From Planctomycetales bacterium 10988 (GTDB lineage Bacteria; Planctomycetota; Planctomycetia; Pirellulales; Pb10988): a DNA stretch of 64,000 nucleotides. Under the pieces are notes generated by a model that saw only the letters and a list, made by a program, of their open reading frames with translations, was not told where the DNA came from and made no database searches. Of this stretch, positions 63,871 through 64,000 are shown piece by piece (the stretch's first letter is position 1; every line of letters starts with the position of its first letter). The stretch covers positions 6,042,709 to 6,106,708 of the forward strand of contig CP043547.1 of NCBI GenBank assembly GCA_009664345.1, read 5' to 3'. The position numbers and the translations under genes were made by a program.

Positions 63871-64000
63871 ATGAACCGCCTCGCAAGCCTCTTTTTTATC
63901 CTGATTTTGACGCTCGGCTGTAGCTCAGAGCCCGTTCAGGAAATCCAAGTCACCAACTCAGGGAATCGGAACGCAACTCCCCTTCCTGATAGTTTGGCAC
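63871..64000 (+). CDS. Lipoprotein, 3' partial
   Basis: 43 residues are visible before the window ends. The start is ATG 63871 with AAGGGA about eight bases upstream (an in-frame ATG at 63865 would only add two residues). A lipobox follows the hydrophobic segment (ILILTLGCSSE, Cys about residue 17), so it is an exported lipoprotein. The part after the Cys is polar and shows no family. The product cannot be named from the fragment. It is divergent from the UPF0104 gene. Confidence 0.75.
   Translation, partial: MNRLASLFFILILTLGCSSEPVQEIQVTNSGNRNATPLPDSLA

Overview
The window looks like chromosomal DNA of a planctomycete (Planctomycetota, Pirellulales-like; an inference from gene content, no rRNA or other taxonomic marker is present). 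Pointers are an Alternative Complex III plus caa3-oxidase operon, an exported sulfatase, several planctomycete-type conserved exported proteins, and AAA/sigma-54 regulators. No tRNA, rRNA or CRISPR array was recognised. Coding density is high. Both strands are used in long runs.

Layout. 0-4 kb: the 3' part of an ATPase/TPR-like signalling protein and an AbgT-family transporter. 3.9-19.7 kb (minus strand): one long respiratory operon, read actA-actB-actC-actDE fusion-actF-small membrane protein-SCO-ctaC-ctaD-ctaE-cytochrome oxidase IV-second subunit III-LRR lipoprotein. It encodes a quinol:cytochrome c oxidoreductase and an A2-type caa3 oxidase that probably pass electrons directly between them. 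20.3-21.5 kb: flavin reductase and DoxX. 21.6-24.0 kb (minus): three consecutive pairs, each a ~150-residue helical protein followed by a 49-residue charged protein, with their own terminator. I recognise no family for these, and they are the strongest candidate here for an undescribed system. 24.7-26.4 kb: HTTM membrane protein with a small partner. 26.8-29.8 kb: M1 metallopeptidase and a DUF6702-like protein. 29.9-33.9 kb: small hypotheticals, YkgJ-type cysteine-cluster protein, PP2C phosphatase. 34.1-41.5 kb (plus): LptF/G permease, histidine kinase and sigma-54 response regulator, small conserved protein, ABC ATPase-permease-ATPase. 41.8-48.8 kb: malate dehydrogenase, an IS5-type element sitting on a truncated gene, a Zn-alcohol dehydrogenase and sugar isomerase, a sulfatase, and an IS630-type element with its TA target duplication. 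48.9-56.5 kb (minus): hemA, HemX-like protein, sigma-54 activator, HEAT-like protein with a degenerate receiver domain, argH. 56.8-64 kb: carB, then three cell-envelope genes (a GT-C-like protein, a GT2 glycosyltransferase and a UPF0104/MprF-like flippase) and the start of a lipoprotein.

Two further signals cut across the genes. A ~73-bp imperfect repeat with complementary ends occurs directly after the stop codons of actDE and of the second short gene of the paired array. AT-rich, TTA-leucine-rich blocks begin and end inside genes (lptF/histidine kinase, ABC permease, second half of carB), which suggests a mosaic history. All similarity calls are from reading motifs and lengths by eye; no database search was run.
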